From: Dunaliella salina
Taxonomy: Eukaryota > Chlorophyta > Chlorophyceae > Chlamydomonadales > Dunaliellaceae
Direction of reading: 5' to 3'
Assembly (NCBI GenBank): GCA_002284615.2
Contig: MU069757.1
Coordinates: 66,164 to 81,574, forward strand
DNA: 15,411 nt
Position 1 is the stretch's first letter. Every line of letters starts with the position of its first letter. Shown piece by piece: positions 15,024-15,411 of the stretch. The notes beneath the pieces are model-generated. The model made no database searches and was not told the origin of the DNA. It saw only the letters and a list, made by a program, of their open reading frames with translations. The translations under genes were made by a program, and so were the position numbers.

Positions 15024-15411
15024 GGGAAAGAAAGAAAAGAAAAGAAAAGAAAAACTACGTAGGCAGAGAAACCCTCCCTACATCAATTAAGGAAAAGGAG
15101 ACACATTGGCTCAAAAGAGAGCCGTGTGCCCCCTCCACCACAAGGTATGAAAAAGAGAATGCTAATGTGGATCTGGAGGGTTACTAGAAGCACCTGGCTC
15201 TAGAACCTGGCAGTTGGAAGTATTCTTGTATTCAATAGCGCGGCGTGTGGAGACTAGTTTGTGGGCATATTGAACAGAATGGGCATGAAGTTGTTGAGCA
15301 AGCTTCGTGGCACGCTGGTGGTCCAATCCTAGTTGTTTGAATTGCTTTAGGGTATGCTCAGTGTAAATAGTTCCACCTACACCCAGGAGAATAGGGTGAA
15401 TTGTAACAGCT
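15024..15411 (-). mobile_element. LINE-A 3' end with (TTTTC)n tail, minus strand, running off the window
   Basis: In order along the minus strand are the coding end (15162-15411), a roughly 105-base 3' UTR ending near TTTCTCTGCCTACGTAG, and a tail of TTTTC units (AAAGA/AAAAG on the + strand, 15024-15054). The 3' UTR matches the copies at 9237 and 12890. Confidence 0.75.
15162..15411 (-). CDS. LINE-A ORF, C-terminal 82 residues (5' part outside the window)
   Basis: This is an uninterrupted frame from the window edge to TAG at 15162-15164. It reads AVTIHPILLGVGGTIY, HTLKQFKQLGLDHQRATKLA, QQLHAHSVQYAHKLVSTRRA, IEYKNTSNCQ and SSNPPDPH. It is the only LINE-A copy here with no stop or shift in the visible part, so it may be the youngest. 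In the copy at 12890-14010 this segment follows the EVKYC motif of a PD-(D/E)XK-like domain, so it is the C-terminal end of the retrotransposon polyprotein. Its function is unknown; the conserved LHAHSVQYAHKL block suggests a structured domain. It could not be judged whether the full element is active. Confidence 0.72.
   Translation of the reverse strand, partial: AVTIHPILLGVGGTIYTEHTLKQFKQLGLDHQRATKLAQQLHAHSVQYAHKLVSTRRAIEYKNTSNCQVLEPGASSNPPDPH

Noticed and set aside
1..15411. CRISPR arrays, bacterial operons, rRNA genes or telomere repeats
   Set aside because: No regularly spaced identical repeats with unique spacers, no ribosome-binding-site-led gene clusters, no rRNA-like stretches and no TTTAGGG or TTTTAGGG arrays were seen.

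Overview
The window looks like nuclear DNA of a green alga (Chlorophyta); the genus cannot be told from it. The evidence is a lysine/alanine/proline-rich linker histone H1 with an animal-type histone 3' stem-loop (typical of volvocine and related algae, not of land plants), GT-AG introns, a TGTAA motif before an A-run (the usual algal polyadenylation signal), and LINE open reading frames of a type found in green algae. Gene density is low and most of the window is layered, decayed transposon DNA.

Two host genes can be supported. At the left edge, on the + strand, two exons (397-510 and 1234-1326) join in phase 0 and give two consecutive 26-residue leucine-rich repeats of the cysteine-containing F-box/AMN1 type. 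In the middle, on the - strand, is an intact intronless histone H1 gene (7761-8438, 225 residues), with its 3' stem-loop at 7695-7710. A two-copy Cys/His-rich exon-like sequence (8555-8757, and 10360-10413 plus 11911-12068) may belong to an unrecognised gene or repeat family.

The rest is mobile DNA. 2165-2926 holds nested palindromic DNA elements (an inner one of 589 bp, hAT-like). 5381-7646 is a 5'-truncated LINE on the + strand that ends next to the histone stem-loop. It was itself hit twice, by a 57-bp micro-LINE (6299-6355) and by an antisense LINE tail (6654-6950), each with clear target-site duplications. 10414-11910 is a 1,497-bp non-autonomous inverted-repeat element built from CGGCTGA motifs; it split one copy of the Cys/His exon, and the other copy supplies the empty site. 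From 12.4 kb to the end there are fragments of a second LINE family, called LINE-A here, whose C-terminus carries a zinc knuckle, a PD-(D/E)XK-like motif and a conserved terminal domain. They lie in both orientations with short tandem-repeat tails. A tRNA-derived SINE-like unit sits between 72-bp direct repeats at 13973-14322. The last 250 bases encode an intact LINE-A C-terminus that runs off the window.

Family labels used here (LINE-A, LINE-B, LINE-C, R1) are local names for repeats compared only within this window.
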